NCBI RefSeq assembly: GCF_000422685.1
Contig: NZ_AUGN01000015.1
Location: forward strand, 1 to 50,157
Direction of reading: 5' to 3'
Length of the DNA: 50,157 nucleotides
DNA from: Flavobacterium gelidilacus DSM 15343
Lineage (GTDB): Bacteria > Bacteroidota > Bacteroidia > Flavobacteriales > Flavobacteriaceae
Shown: piece after piece, positions 26,386 to 34,047 of the stretch
Layout of the letters: each line of letters starts with the position of its first letter
How positions within the stretch are numbered: the stretch's first letter is position 1
Translations under genes and position numbers: made by a program
The notes under the pieces: generated by a model
What the model saw: the letters and a program-made list of their open reading frames with translations, nothing else
Databases searched by the model: none
What the model was told of the DNA's origin: nothing

Positions 26386-27628
26386 ATTCAAATATCATCT
26401 TTTATTGCTACTAATAGGTTCAATAAACCTAATTGTTATTAATTATTTACTACAATTAAACAGTCAACAATTAGTTGGAAATGATTCATTGAACTATATT
26501 GAATCAGCACAGTTTTTATACAATGATTGTAAAGCTCATTATTATAGACCATTTGTAATGGCTTTTATTACTGGTTTGCCACTTTTGTTTTCAAATTCTG
26601 TTACTTATTTATATGATTTTAGTTTAATTGTAAATATCATTTCATGGTTTAGTACAATTATAATTTTATTTGAAATTGCCAAACATTATTTAGTACCAAA
26701 AAAAGCATTTTTAATATCACTTATGTTTCTTTTTTCAGTCGGAAATAGCACAATTTTGTTTGATTTGTTAAGCGAAAGTATTTATTTGCTTTTTATAATA
26801 TTTGCTTTTTATTTGCTTTTACAATATTACAAAACATTAAAATTCCACTACTTGTCAATAGCTTTGTCATTGCTAGTTGTTAGTATGTTAATTCGTCCAG
26901 GAGCCAAGTTTTTAGCAATTTTAGCAATTTTATTTTTTATAAAAATCTTAATTAAAAACATAAAGAAAAAAAGTATTGTTTTTTTTTATAGTGCACTTTT
27001 TTTAGTATTTATGCAATGTTATGCAGTTAAAAGCACTTACGGGAATTTCAAAATCAGTTATATTGATTCTTATACTTATTATAATTATTTAGGAGCAAAA
27101 TCTAATATGTTGAAAAAGAATGAAAATTTAAAAGACTTTAATTCAAAAGAAAGAGATAAATATTTAACGCAATTTTCATATAAAGAAGCAAATGCTGTGG
27201 CCCAAAATGATTTTTTAAATCAACTAAAAAATAATTTTCCTAACTTAATTTTAGCCTATATTGATGATTTACATCACAATACAACAGATGGAAGTTCTAG
27301 AATTTTATTAAGTGAAAATGTAAAAAAAACAAATTATTTTGAATTAGTGAAGACTACCTTTTTCTATTTGTCTAAAATTCAAAATATTCTATTGACGCTC
27401 TTAGGTTTTGGATTGTCTTTATTGTGTGTTATAAAAAACTATAAAAAAGAAAAATTCAGCATTCTTGTAGCTGGATTTATTCTTTATACTATTTTAATAT
27501 CTGGAGTTTCATGTGCACAAGGAGATAGATTTCATATTATAATCTATCCATTTGTATTGATACTAGTTTCAAAATTCTGGTCAAATAGAATAAGTTCTAA
27601 ACCGTTCTTTGCACTACTTCAAAAATAG
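26375..27628 (+). CDS. GT-C-like polytopic membrane protein, paralogue 3
   Basis: The 417-residue protein is closer to paralogue 1 than to paralogue 2. Shared with 1: YLLQL, ND-S-x-x-Y in loop 1, RPFVMAFITGLPLLF, SMLIRPGAKFLAI, FLVFMQC, YGNFKISYIDS, YYNYLGAK and SGVSCAQGDRFHI. I choose TTG at 26375 because it gives MKSKFKYHLL, matching the short basic N-termini of the paralogues; an in-frame TTG at 26348 would add nine residues. It overlaps paralogue 2 by 11 bp and so is coupled to it. The tail overlaps the convergent ftsE gene by 32 bp. Function as for the other two: a probable GT-C-fold sugar transferase, unproven. Confidence 0.7.
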   Translation: MKSKFKYHLLLLLIGSINLIVINYLLQLNSQQLVGNDSLNYIESAQFLYNDCKAHYYRPFVMAFITGLPLLFSNSVTYLYDFSLIVNIISWFSTIIILFEIAKHYLVPKKAFLISLMFLFSVGNSTILFDLLSESIYLLFIIFAFYLLLQYYKTLKFHYLSIALSLLVVSMLIRPGAKFLAILAILFFIKILIKNIKKKSIVFFYSALFLVFMQCYAVKSTYGNFKISYIDSYTYYNYLGAKSNMLKKNENLKDFNSKERDKYLTQFSYKEANAVAQNDFLNQLKNNFPNLILAYIDDLHHNTTDGSSRILLSENVKKTNYFELVKTTFFYLSKIQNILLTLLGFGLSLLCVIKNYKKEKFSILVAGFILYTILISGVSCAQGDRFHIIIYPFVLILVSKFWSNRISSKPFFALLQK

Positions 27629-28280
27629 TTCCGTCTTCTAGTTTAAGTGTTTTTGTTGGGAATTTCATAATTAGAGCATAATCATGTGTTGCCATTAAAA
27701 TCGTTTTACCATTTTCATTGATGTTTTTTAAAACATTCATTATCTCAACAGAAGTTTGTGGATCAAGATTTCCAGTTGGTTCGTCTGCTAAAATTAATTC
27801 AGGGTTATTTAACAAAGCTCTTGCAATGGCAACACGTTGTTGTTCTCCACCAGAAATTTGATGAGGCATTTTGTGTGCTTGCATTTTCATACCAACTTTA
27901 TCTAAAACTTCTTCAATTTTTAAATTCATTTCGGCTTTTTCTTTCCAGCCAGTCGCTTTTAAAACAAACAATAAATTATCATGAATATTTCTATCTGGTA
28001 ACAATTTAAAATCCTGAAAAACAACCCCTAATTTTCTTCTCAAATATGGAATGTCTTTCTCTTTTAATTTGCGTAAATCATAATCTACTATACTTCCTTC
28101 ACCTTCAAGTAAAGCCAAATCACCATAAAGAGTTTTTAATAAACTACTTTTTCCAGCACCGGTTTTTCCTATCAAATATATAAAATCACCACGTTTTACT
28201 TCAAGATTTATATTAGATAAAACTCTATTGTTTTCTTGATTTATGGATACGTTTTGTAAGGAAAGAATGGTTGCTGCCAT
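27597..28280 (-). CDS. ftsE: Cell-division ABC ATPase FtsE
   Basis: This is a 227-residue ATP-binding cassette. Walker A is GKTGAGKS (38-45), the Q-loop lies in [20 protein letters not shown], the signature is [15 protein letters not shown] (from about 142), Walker B is LILADEPTG and the H-loop is MATHDY. The size and the [12 protein letters not shown] stretch are typical of FtsE, which works with the membrane protein FtsX to activate peptidoglycan hydrolases at division. ftsX is not adjacent, as is common in Flavobacteriaceae. Alternative: another MacB/LolD-type ATPase, but the short C-terminus and motif spacing favour FtsE. Confidence 0.85.
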   Translation of the reverse strand: MAATILSLQNVSINQENNRVLSNINLEVKRGDFIYLIGKTGAGKSSLLKTLYGDLALLEGEGSIVDYDLRKLKEKDIPYLRRKLGVVFQDFKLLPDRNIHDNLLFVLKATGWKEKAEMNLKIEEVLDKVGMKMQAHKMPHQISGGEQQRVAIARALLNNPELILADEPTGNLDPQTSVEIMNVLKNINENGKTILMATHDYALIMKFPTKTLKLEDGTIFEVVQRTV

Positions 28281-28425
28281 GATTTAATAAATTTATTCTG
28301 TAAATGTAATAATAGTAATGTTCTATTCAAAATAATATCAATCAATTGTAAAAAAATAACATATTTGTTTAAAACCTTGTTCACAATATAAACTATGCTT
28401 CACCCGTTAGTAGTCATATATAACT

Positions 28426-28433
28426 TATATTTG
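28426..28433 (+). promoter_or_regulatory. -7 promoter element of the TPR protein gene
   Basis: TATATTTG matches TAnnTTTG and lies 21 bp before the ATG at 28455. The -33 TTG is not clear (TTA 16 bp upstream). The 174-bp gap to the divergent ftsE gene shows nothing else. Confidence 0.4.
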
Positions 28434-28454
28434 AGATTCTAAAACCGGAATAAA

Positions 28455-31400
28455 ATGAAGCTTACAAAACACATTTTTTATTTATTGCTATTCTTTCAAA
28501 CCACTTTTGTTGTGGCGCAACAAACTGCTATTTATTCGCACGAATTAAAAGAATTTGATAGAGCAGTTGAATTGTATAAAGACAAACAATATCAATCCGC
28601 TCAGATTATTTTTGATAAAGTAATCAATACTGTTTCAAGTACAGATGTAAAAGCAGATTGTGCTTATTATATTGCTAATTGTGCTATTCGTTTAAACCAA
28701 ATGGGAGCAGATCAATTAATGGAAGATTTTGTGGAAAAATATCCAACAAGTACAAAGCAAAATCAAGCGTTTATTGAAGTGGCTCATTATTATTTTGACC
28801 AAAGTAATTATCCACAAGCTTTAAAATACTTTGATAAAGTAGATGAAAACGGTTTGACAACTTATGAAAGAGAAAAATTTAATTTTCAAAAAGGATATGC
28901 CTATTTTACAGCTAAAAACATAAAAGAAGCTTCAAATTACTTTAATAAAGTTGTGAATTCTAAAGAATATGGGAATCAAGCAAAATACTATTTGGGTTAT
29001 TTAGCTTATGAAACCGATGATTTTAAAAAAGCTAATGACTATTTCGACAAAGTATCTGACCAAGATAGATACAAAGAAAAAATGGGTTATTTTCAGGCTG
29101 ATATGAATTTCAAATTAGGAAATTTTCAAAAAGCAATTGATTTAGGTTTAGCCCAAATGCCAAAATCTAGAGGAGCTGACATAAGTGAATTGTCTAAAAT
29201 TATTGGTGAAAGTTATTTTAATTTAAAGCAATACGACAAAGCAATTCCGTATTTAGAAGATTATAAAGGATCAAGAGGTAAATGGAATAACACTGATTAT
29301 TACCAATTAGGTTATGCTTATTACCAACAAAAAGACTACGAAAAAGCGATTTCACAATTCAATAAAATTATAGGTGGAAATGATGCTGTAGCTCAAAATG
29401 CTTATTATCATTTAGCAGAATGTTATTTGCGTACAGATAAGAAAAATCAAGCACTAACTGCGTTTAAAACTGCTTCGGAAATGGAATTTGATTTAAAAAT
29501 TCAAGAAGATGCTTATTTGAATTATGCTAAATTAAGCTACGAAATCGGAAACTCTTTCAAAAGCACACCGGAAGTTTTACAGGCTTATTTGACTAAATAT
29601 CCTAATTCGTCATACAAACAAGAAATTAATAATTTATTGATTAGTTCTTATATCACATCAAAAAATTATAAAGAAGCTTTAGTTCTTTTGGAAAAAAACA
29701 AATCTCCAGAAAATCGTCAAGCTTATCAATTAGCAAATTTTTATAGAGGTTTAGAATTATATATTGATGGGAATAATACAGAAGCTTTAAACCTATTCAA
29801 AAAAGCAATTATAGAAAATAAAGACCCAAAATACACTGCAAGAGCACTTTTTTGGAAAGCTGAAACGGAATATAATTTAGATCAATTTAGTGAAGCTAAA
29901 ATTACTTTTAAGCAATTTCAAGCAAATAGTGCAGCGGCTTCAACTCCAGAAAACAAAAACATTAATTACAATTTAGGGTATACTTATTTTAAATTAAAAG
30001 AATACGATAATGCTATTTCTACTTTTGGTAGTTATATAGCTTCAAACAAAAATGATAAGACAAGATTAACAGATGCTTACTTGCGTTTGGGTGATTGTAA
30101 TTTTATTTCAGCTAAATATTGGCCAGCAATGGATGCATATAATAAGGTAATGGAATTAAAAAGTCCGGATGCAGATTATGCAGCTTATCAAAAAGGAATA
30201 AGTTACGGTTTTGTTGGAAAGAACGATAAGAAGATAGACGATTTAGAAAATTTTTCAAAAATTTATCCTACATCACAATATGCAGACGATGTTTTATATG
30301 AACTAGGAAATACTTATGTAAACGAAAACAAAGTAGATAAAGCAATTCAGACTTTTGATAAATTAATTGCTAATCACAAAACAAGTTCTTATTTGGCTAA
30401 AGCTATTTTAAAACAAGGTTTAATTCATTATAATAATGGTAAAGAAGATTTAGCGATTACAAAATTCAAAAAAGTTGCCGCTGATTTTCCAAATTCACCA
30501 GAAGCTTTAGAAGCGGTTTCAACAGCTCGTTTAATTTATATTGATAACGGTAGAGTAGATGAATATGCTGCTTGGGTTAAAACTTTAAATTTTATTGAAG
30601 TTAGTAATGCAGATTTAGATAATACAACTTATGAATCAGCCGAAAAGCAATATTTAATGAATAATGCAAAACAAGCTATTTCTGGATTTACAACCTATTT
30701 AGGTAGTTTTCCAAATGGTCTTCATGCTTTAAAGGCTAATTTTTATTTAGCTCAATTGTATTATGCTGATGGTTTAGAAAATAATGCGATCAAACATTAT
30801 GAATATGTAATAAGTAAACCTCGTAGTGAATTTACTGAACAAGCATTAGCACGTTTAGGTCAAGTTTATCTAAAAGTAAAATCATATGATAAAGCGATAG
30901 TTGTTTTAAAGCGATTAGAAACAGAAGCAGATTTTCCTCAAAACGTAACATTTGCTCAATCTAATTTGATGAAATCTTATTATGAGAAAAAAGATTATAC
31001 AAATGCAGTTACTTATGCTGATAAAGTGTTGTCAAATGATAAAACAGAAGATAGAGTAAAAAGTGATGCACAAATTATTGTAGCGCGTTCTGCCATAAAA
31101 ACTGGAGATGAAGCAAAAGCAAAACTAGCTTACCAAAACCTACAAAAAATAGCAAAAGGAGAACTAGCAGCAGAAGCTTTGTACTATGATGCTTATTTTA
31201 AAAACAAAGACGGAAAATTTGCAGATTCTAATAAAATTGTAGAAAAATATGCTAAAGATTATTCGGGTTACCAATATTTTGCTGCTAAAAGTTTAGTAGT
31301 TATGGCAAAAAATTATTACCAATTAAAAGATAGTTTTCAAGCCACTTCTATTTTAAAAATGGTTATTGAAGAATATGAAGAATATGCAGATGTTGTAACA

Positions 31401-31469
31401 GAAGCAAAAGACGAATTAGCAAAAATTAAATCAGAAGAAGCAAAACGTAATTCTTCAATTCAAGAGTAA
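28455..31469 (+). CDS. Large periplasmic tetratricopeptide-repeat protein
   Basis: The 1004-residue protein has a signal peptide ending FVVAQQ and then almost nothing but TPR-like helical pairs; repeats such as YPQALKYFDKVDE, YEKAISQFNKIIG, YDNAISTFGSYIA and VDKAIQTFDKLI recur every 34-40 residues along the whole length. No enzyme motif is seen. Long periplasmic TPR proteins serve as scaffolds. The downstream gene encodes an outer-membrane barrel 55 bp away on the same strand, and I infer that the two form one envelope complex. NCBI-type pipelines would call it a tetratricopeptide repeat protein. Confidence 0.9.
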   Translation: MKLTKHIFYLLLFFQTTFVVAQQTAIYSHELKEFDRAVELYKDKQYQSAQIIFDKVINTVSSTDVKADCAYYIANCAIRLNQMGADQLMEDFVEKYPTSTKQNQAFIEVAHYYFDQSNYPQALKYFDKVDENGLTTYEREKFNFQKGYAYFTAKNIKEASNYFNKVVNSKEYGNQAKYYLGYLAYETDDFKKANDYFDKVSDQDRYKEKMGYFQADMNFKLGNFQKAIDLGLAQMPKSRGADISELSKIIGESYFNLKQYDKAIPYLEDYKGSRGKWNNTDYYQLGYAYYQQKDYEKAISQFNKIIGGNDAVAQNAYYHLAECYLRTDKKNQALTAFKTASEMEFDLKIQEDAYLNYAKLSYEIGNSFKSTPEVLQAYLTKYPNSSYKQEINNLLISSYITSKNYKEALVLLEKNKSPENRQAYQLANFYRGLELYIDGNNTEALNLFKKAIIENKDPKYTARALFWKAETEYNLDQFSEAKITFKQFQANSAAASTPENKNINYNLGYTYFKLKEYDNAISTFGSYIASNKNDKTRLTDAYLRLGDCNFISAKYWPAMDAYNKVMELKSPDADYAAYQKGISYGFVGKNDKKIDDLENFSKIYPTSQYADDVLYELGNTYVNENKVDKAIQTFDKLIANHKTSSYLAKAILKQGLIHYNNGKEDLAITKFKKVAADFPNSPEALEAVSTARLIYIDNGRVDEYAAWVKTLNFIEVSNADLDNTTYESAEKQYLMNNAKQAISGFTTYLGSFPNGLHALKANFYLAQLYYADGLENNAIKHYEYVISKPRSEFTEQALARLGQVYLKVKSYDKAIVVLKRLETEADFPQNVTFAQSNLMKSYYEKKDYTNAVTYADKVLSNDKTEDRVKSDAQIIVARSAIKTGDEAKAKLAYQNLQKIAKGELAAEALYYDAYFKNKDGKFADSNKIVEKYAKDYSGYQYFAAKSLVVMAKNYYQLKDSFQATSILKMVIEEYEEYADVVTEAKDELAKIKSEEAKRNSSIQE

Positions 31470-31489
31470 TTAAATCAATAATGTCTGTC

Positions 31490-31510
31490 ATACTGAACTT
31501 GATTCAGTAT
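31490..31510. repeat. Short palindrome of the GTCATACTGA family
   Basis: Perfect 8-bp arms ATACTGAA / TTCAGTAT with the loop CTTGA lie between the TPR and barrel genes, preceded by TGTC. It resembles the widespread Bacteroidota intergenic string GTCACACTGAGC...GTCGAAGTG; a second relative lies at 33831-33855. Confidence 0.6.
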
Positions 31511-31524
31511 CTAAAATAAGAAAA

Positions 31525-33279
31525 ATGAGATATTTAAAAAATATAATTCTAGTAGTAGTAATTTTTTCTTTTCAGTTGGCTTTAGCCCAAAAGAAAGATG
31601 AAAATATAGGTTCGGAAGTGGTAAATATTGTAAAACCATATAGCCCAACAATTTCTGATGCATTCAAAGTAAAAGAAACACCAACTTTTGAAGATGATGC
31701 AGAAGTACAAAAAGAGAAAATAGAATATTCAATTTTTTCATTTCCTGTAGCTTCAACCTTTACACCAGCAAAAGGAAAAGCAGCTGATGTAGAAAAAGCA
31801 AAAAAAGAAAAGCTCTATAAAAATTACGCAACTTTAGGTTTAGGAAACTACCTAACATTAAATGCAGAATTATTCATCACAGAAGATATTAGTAGAAGTG
31901 AATATGTAGGAGGAATGATTCGTCATTTGTCATCACAAGGTGATATTGATGGAGTTGTTTTAGACAATCAATTTGCAACAACAAGTGCAGATGTAACTTA
32001 TGGAAGTCGCGATAAAGATTTACATTATAATGTTGATTTAGGATTCAAAAATCAAGTAAGCAATTGGTATGGTTTGCCAACTGAATTTGTAGCTTTTGAT
32101 GAAGCAGCTTTAAATTCAATTAAAGAAAAACAATCTTTTAATACAATTCAATTAGGTGGAAAATTAGGAATGAAAGATAGTTTTTTAGATAATTCAACTT
32201 TACTATTTAAACGTTTTTCTGATGCATTTGGATCAGGAGAAAATAGGTTTTATATCAAGCCAGAAACTTCATTTGAAGTAATGAATACAAAAGTAAAATT
32301 AGATGTAATCGTAGATTATGTAGGAGGAAGTTTTGACAGAAGCTATTATGTTGATCAATCTTACAAATATAGTAACATAAATTTCGGAGCTAGTCCAAGT
32401 ATATTATTGCAAGAAGATGATTACTCAGTTCAATTTGGAGCATCAGTTTTTTATAGTACACAGAAAGTTGATGGTATTTCAGATAGTAAGGTTTTTATAT
32501 ATCCAAACATAAAAGCATCCTATAAATTAGTGCCAGAAATTTTAACAGCTTATGCTGGAGCAGAAGGAACATTACATCAAAACTCTTATGCAGATTTTGT
32601 ACATGTAAATCCATTTGTTTCTCCAACTCTTTATGTTTCACCAACAAACCAAAAATATGATATATATGCAGGTTTAAAAGGGAAATTATCTAATTCAGTT
32701 TCGTTTAATTTAAGAGCATCTTATAAAGATGAAGAAGCAAAAGCTTTATTCAAAAATAATGCCTTTGATCCATTTGTGACAAATATTGAAGGATATGCTT
32801 TTGGAAATTCATTTGATGTGACTTATGATAAAGTGAAAACCATCACAGGATTTGCTGAATTGAAAGCTGATTTCTCTAAAAACGTTTCTTTTGGAATTAG
32901 TGGATCGTACAATAATTATTCAGTAGATGAAGAGCAAGAAGCATGGAATTTACCTCAAATTCAATTAGCTTCAACTGTAGATTTCAATATTACAGATAAA
33001 TGGTACGCAGGAGCAAAAGTGTTTTTTGTAGGTGACAGAAAAGACCAAATTCAAGTGCAAGATGATTTGACTATCAATCCAGGAACTTTCACTTCACAAA
33101 CGGTGACATTAGATAGTTACTTTGATTTAAACGCACATGTTGGGTACAAATACAACGAAAGATTGACTGGTTTCTTAAAAGGAAACAACTTAGCAAGTCA
33201 AAACTACCAACGTTGGGCAAACTTCCCAGTACAATCTATTCAGGTAATGATTGGTGCGAATTATAAGTTTGATTTTTAA
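31525..33279 (+). CDS. Outer-membrane beta-barrel protein (TonB-receptor-like barrel, no plug)
   Basis: The 584-residue protein has a signal peptide ending LALAQ. A short conserved-looking N-terminal segment follows, with VNIVKPYSPTISDAFKVKE near 32-50, then alternating-hydrophobic beta strands throughout (for example VKLDVIVDYVGGSFD, VSFNLRASYKDE) and a barrel-end signal: VMIGANYKFDF, with a terminal Phe. The last 60 residues (FDLNAHVGYKYNERLTGFLK, then NYQRWANFPVQ) look like the end of TonB-dependent receptors, so pipelines may use that name, but no plug domain or TonB box is visible. It probably partners the TPR protein encoded just upstream. Substrate unknown. Confidence 0.83.
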   Translation: MRYLKNIILVVVIFSFQLALAQKKDENIGSEVVNIVKPYSPTISDAFKVKETPTFEDDAEVQKEKIEYSIFSFPVASTFTPAKGKAADVEKAKKEKLYKNYATLGLGNYLTLNAELFITEDISRSEYVGGMIRHLSSQGDIDGVVLDNQFATTSADVTYGSRDKDLHYNVDLGFKNQVSNWYGLPTEFVAFDEAALNSIKEKQSFNTIQLGGKLGMKDSFLDNSTLLFKRFSDAFGSGENRFYIKPETSFEVMNTKVKLDVIVDYVGGSFDRSYYVDQSYKYSNINFGASPSILLQEDDYSVQFGASVFYSTQKVDGISDSKVFIYPNIKASYKLVPEILTAYAGAEGTLHQNSYADFVHVNPFVSPTLYVSPTNQKYDIYAGLKGKLSNSVSFNLRASYKDEEAKALFKNNAFDPFVTNIEGYAFGNSFDVTYDKVKTITGFAELKADFSKNVSFGISGSYNNYSVDEEQEAWNLPQIQLASTVDFNITDKWYAGAKVFFVGDRKDQIQVQDDLTINPGTFTSQTVTLDSYFDLNAHVGYKYNERLTGFLKGNNLASQNYQRWANFPVQSIQVMIGANYKFDF

Positions 33280-33298
33280 GAATTAATAAGAATTTTTT

Positions 33299-33338
33299 AA
33301 AACGCTAAGTATTTATTTAACTTAGCGTTTTTTATTTA
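33299..33338 (+). terminator. Rho-independent terminator after the barrel gene
   Basis: The stem AAAACGCTAAG (33299-33309) / CTTAGCGTTTT (33321-33331) has an 11-nt loop and is followed by T-rich sequence. It ends the TPR-barrel operon. Confidence 0.8.
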
Positions 33339-33344
33339 AAACAT

Positions 33345-33794
33345 ATGCCAACAAAACCACAAATCCTTTCTCAATACAAATCCATAGTTCAAGAAAAAAT
33401 CGAAACCCTTCAAAAAATGATTTCCGATCTGACTATTGATGCACAAAATGATGCCAAAGGTTCAGCTGGAGATAAACATGAAACGGCATTAGCCATGATG
33501 CATTTAGAACAAGAAAAACTAAATCAAAAACTAAAAGAAGTTTTAGAACAAAAATCCATTTTAGATAAAATTGATGATTCTCAAAAACATCAAGTTGTTT
33601 CTTTAGGAAGTTTAGTTCAAGCCAACTCTACTTTTTTCTTTGTCAGTGCAGCTTTACCAAAAATAACAATTGAAAATCAAGATGTTTTCGCACTTTCACC
33701 ACAATCACCATTAGGAACAAAGTTAATGGGAAACAAAGTTAATTTTCAATTTGAGATTAATTCAAAAACCTATACTATTCAAACAATAGAATAA
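33345..33794 (+). CDS. GreA/GreB-like small protein
   Basis: The 149-residue protein has an N-terminal helical hairpin (about 5-75) whose tip has acidic residues (DAQNDAKGSAGDKHETA) and a C-terminal FKBP-like half ending SPLGTKLMGNKVNFQFEIN, which parallels the GreA C-terminal SP(I/L)G-x-A-L-x-G-K. Gre factors insert the hairpin into the RNA-polymerase secondary channel. The homology looks distant: it could be a Rnk-like or Gre-like regulator. In Flavobacteriaceae the family is often mislabelled 3-oxoacyl-ACP synthase; no ketosynthase feature is present. Stands alone between a terminator and asnB. Confidence 0.7.
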   Translation: MPTKPQILSQYKSIVQEKIETLQKMISDLTIDAQNDAKGSAGDKHETALAMMHLEQEKLNQKLKEVLEQKSILDKIDDSQKHQVVSLGSLVQANSTFFFVSAALPKITIENQDVFALSPQSPLGTKLMGNKVNFQFEINSKTYTIQTIE

Positions 33795-33830
33795 ACTCCA
33801 CTTTTATTTTATGGACAATTAAATACTTAC

Positions 33831-33855
33831 TGTCACACTGTGCCTGTCGAAGTGC
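33831..33855. repeat. GTCACACTG...GTCGAAGTG dispersed repeat
   Basis: TGTCACACTGTGCC then TGTCGAAGTGC, in the 253-bp gap before asnB. It closely resembles a short palindromic string common in Bacteroidota genomes and the copy at 31490. The rest of this gap is AT-rich, with no clear promoter or gene. Confidence 0.6.
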
Positions 33856-34047
33856 TTTTTTTAATTAAAACGAACTTATTTTGAATATTCAGTTACATAT
33901 TTGTATTAAAACTAACTTTAAGATTATAATTTATAACTAAAATCAAACATTTAGTTTATTTATTATTGTTTTATCCTCAATTTTGTTCAACAATTAAACG
34001 GTTATCCTTTTAACCTTTTAAACTGATAACCTCTTAAACTAAAAATT

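Noticed and set aside
31525..33279. TonB-dependent receptor for the barrel at 31525
   Set aside because: No plug domain, TonB box or carboxypeptidase-like domain is visible; only the barrel end resembles that family.
33345..33794. 3-oxoacyl-ACP synthase label often given to this small protein
   Set aside because: At 149 residues with a helical hairpin and Gre-like C-terminus, it has no thiolase-fold motif or catalytic Cys.
33956..34047. Possible riboswitch or leader upstream of asnB
   Set aside because: A few TTAAAC/GGTTATCC-like short inverted stretches occur, but no recognisable aptamer or terminator/antiterminator pair.
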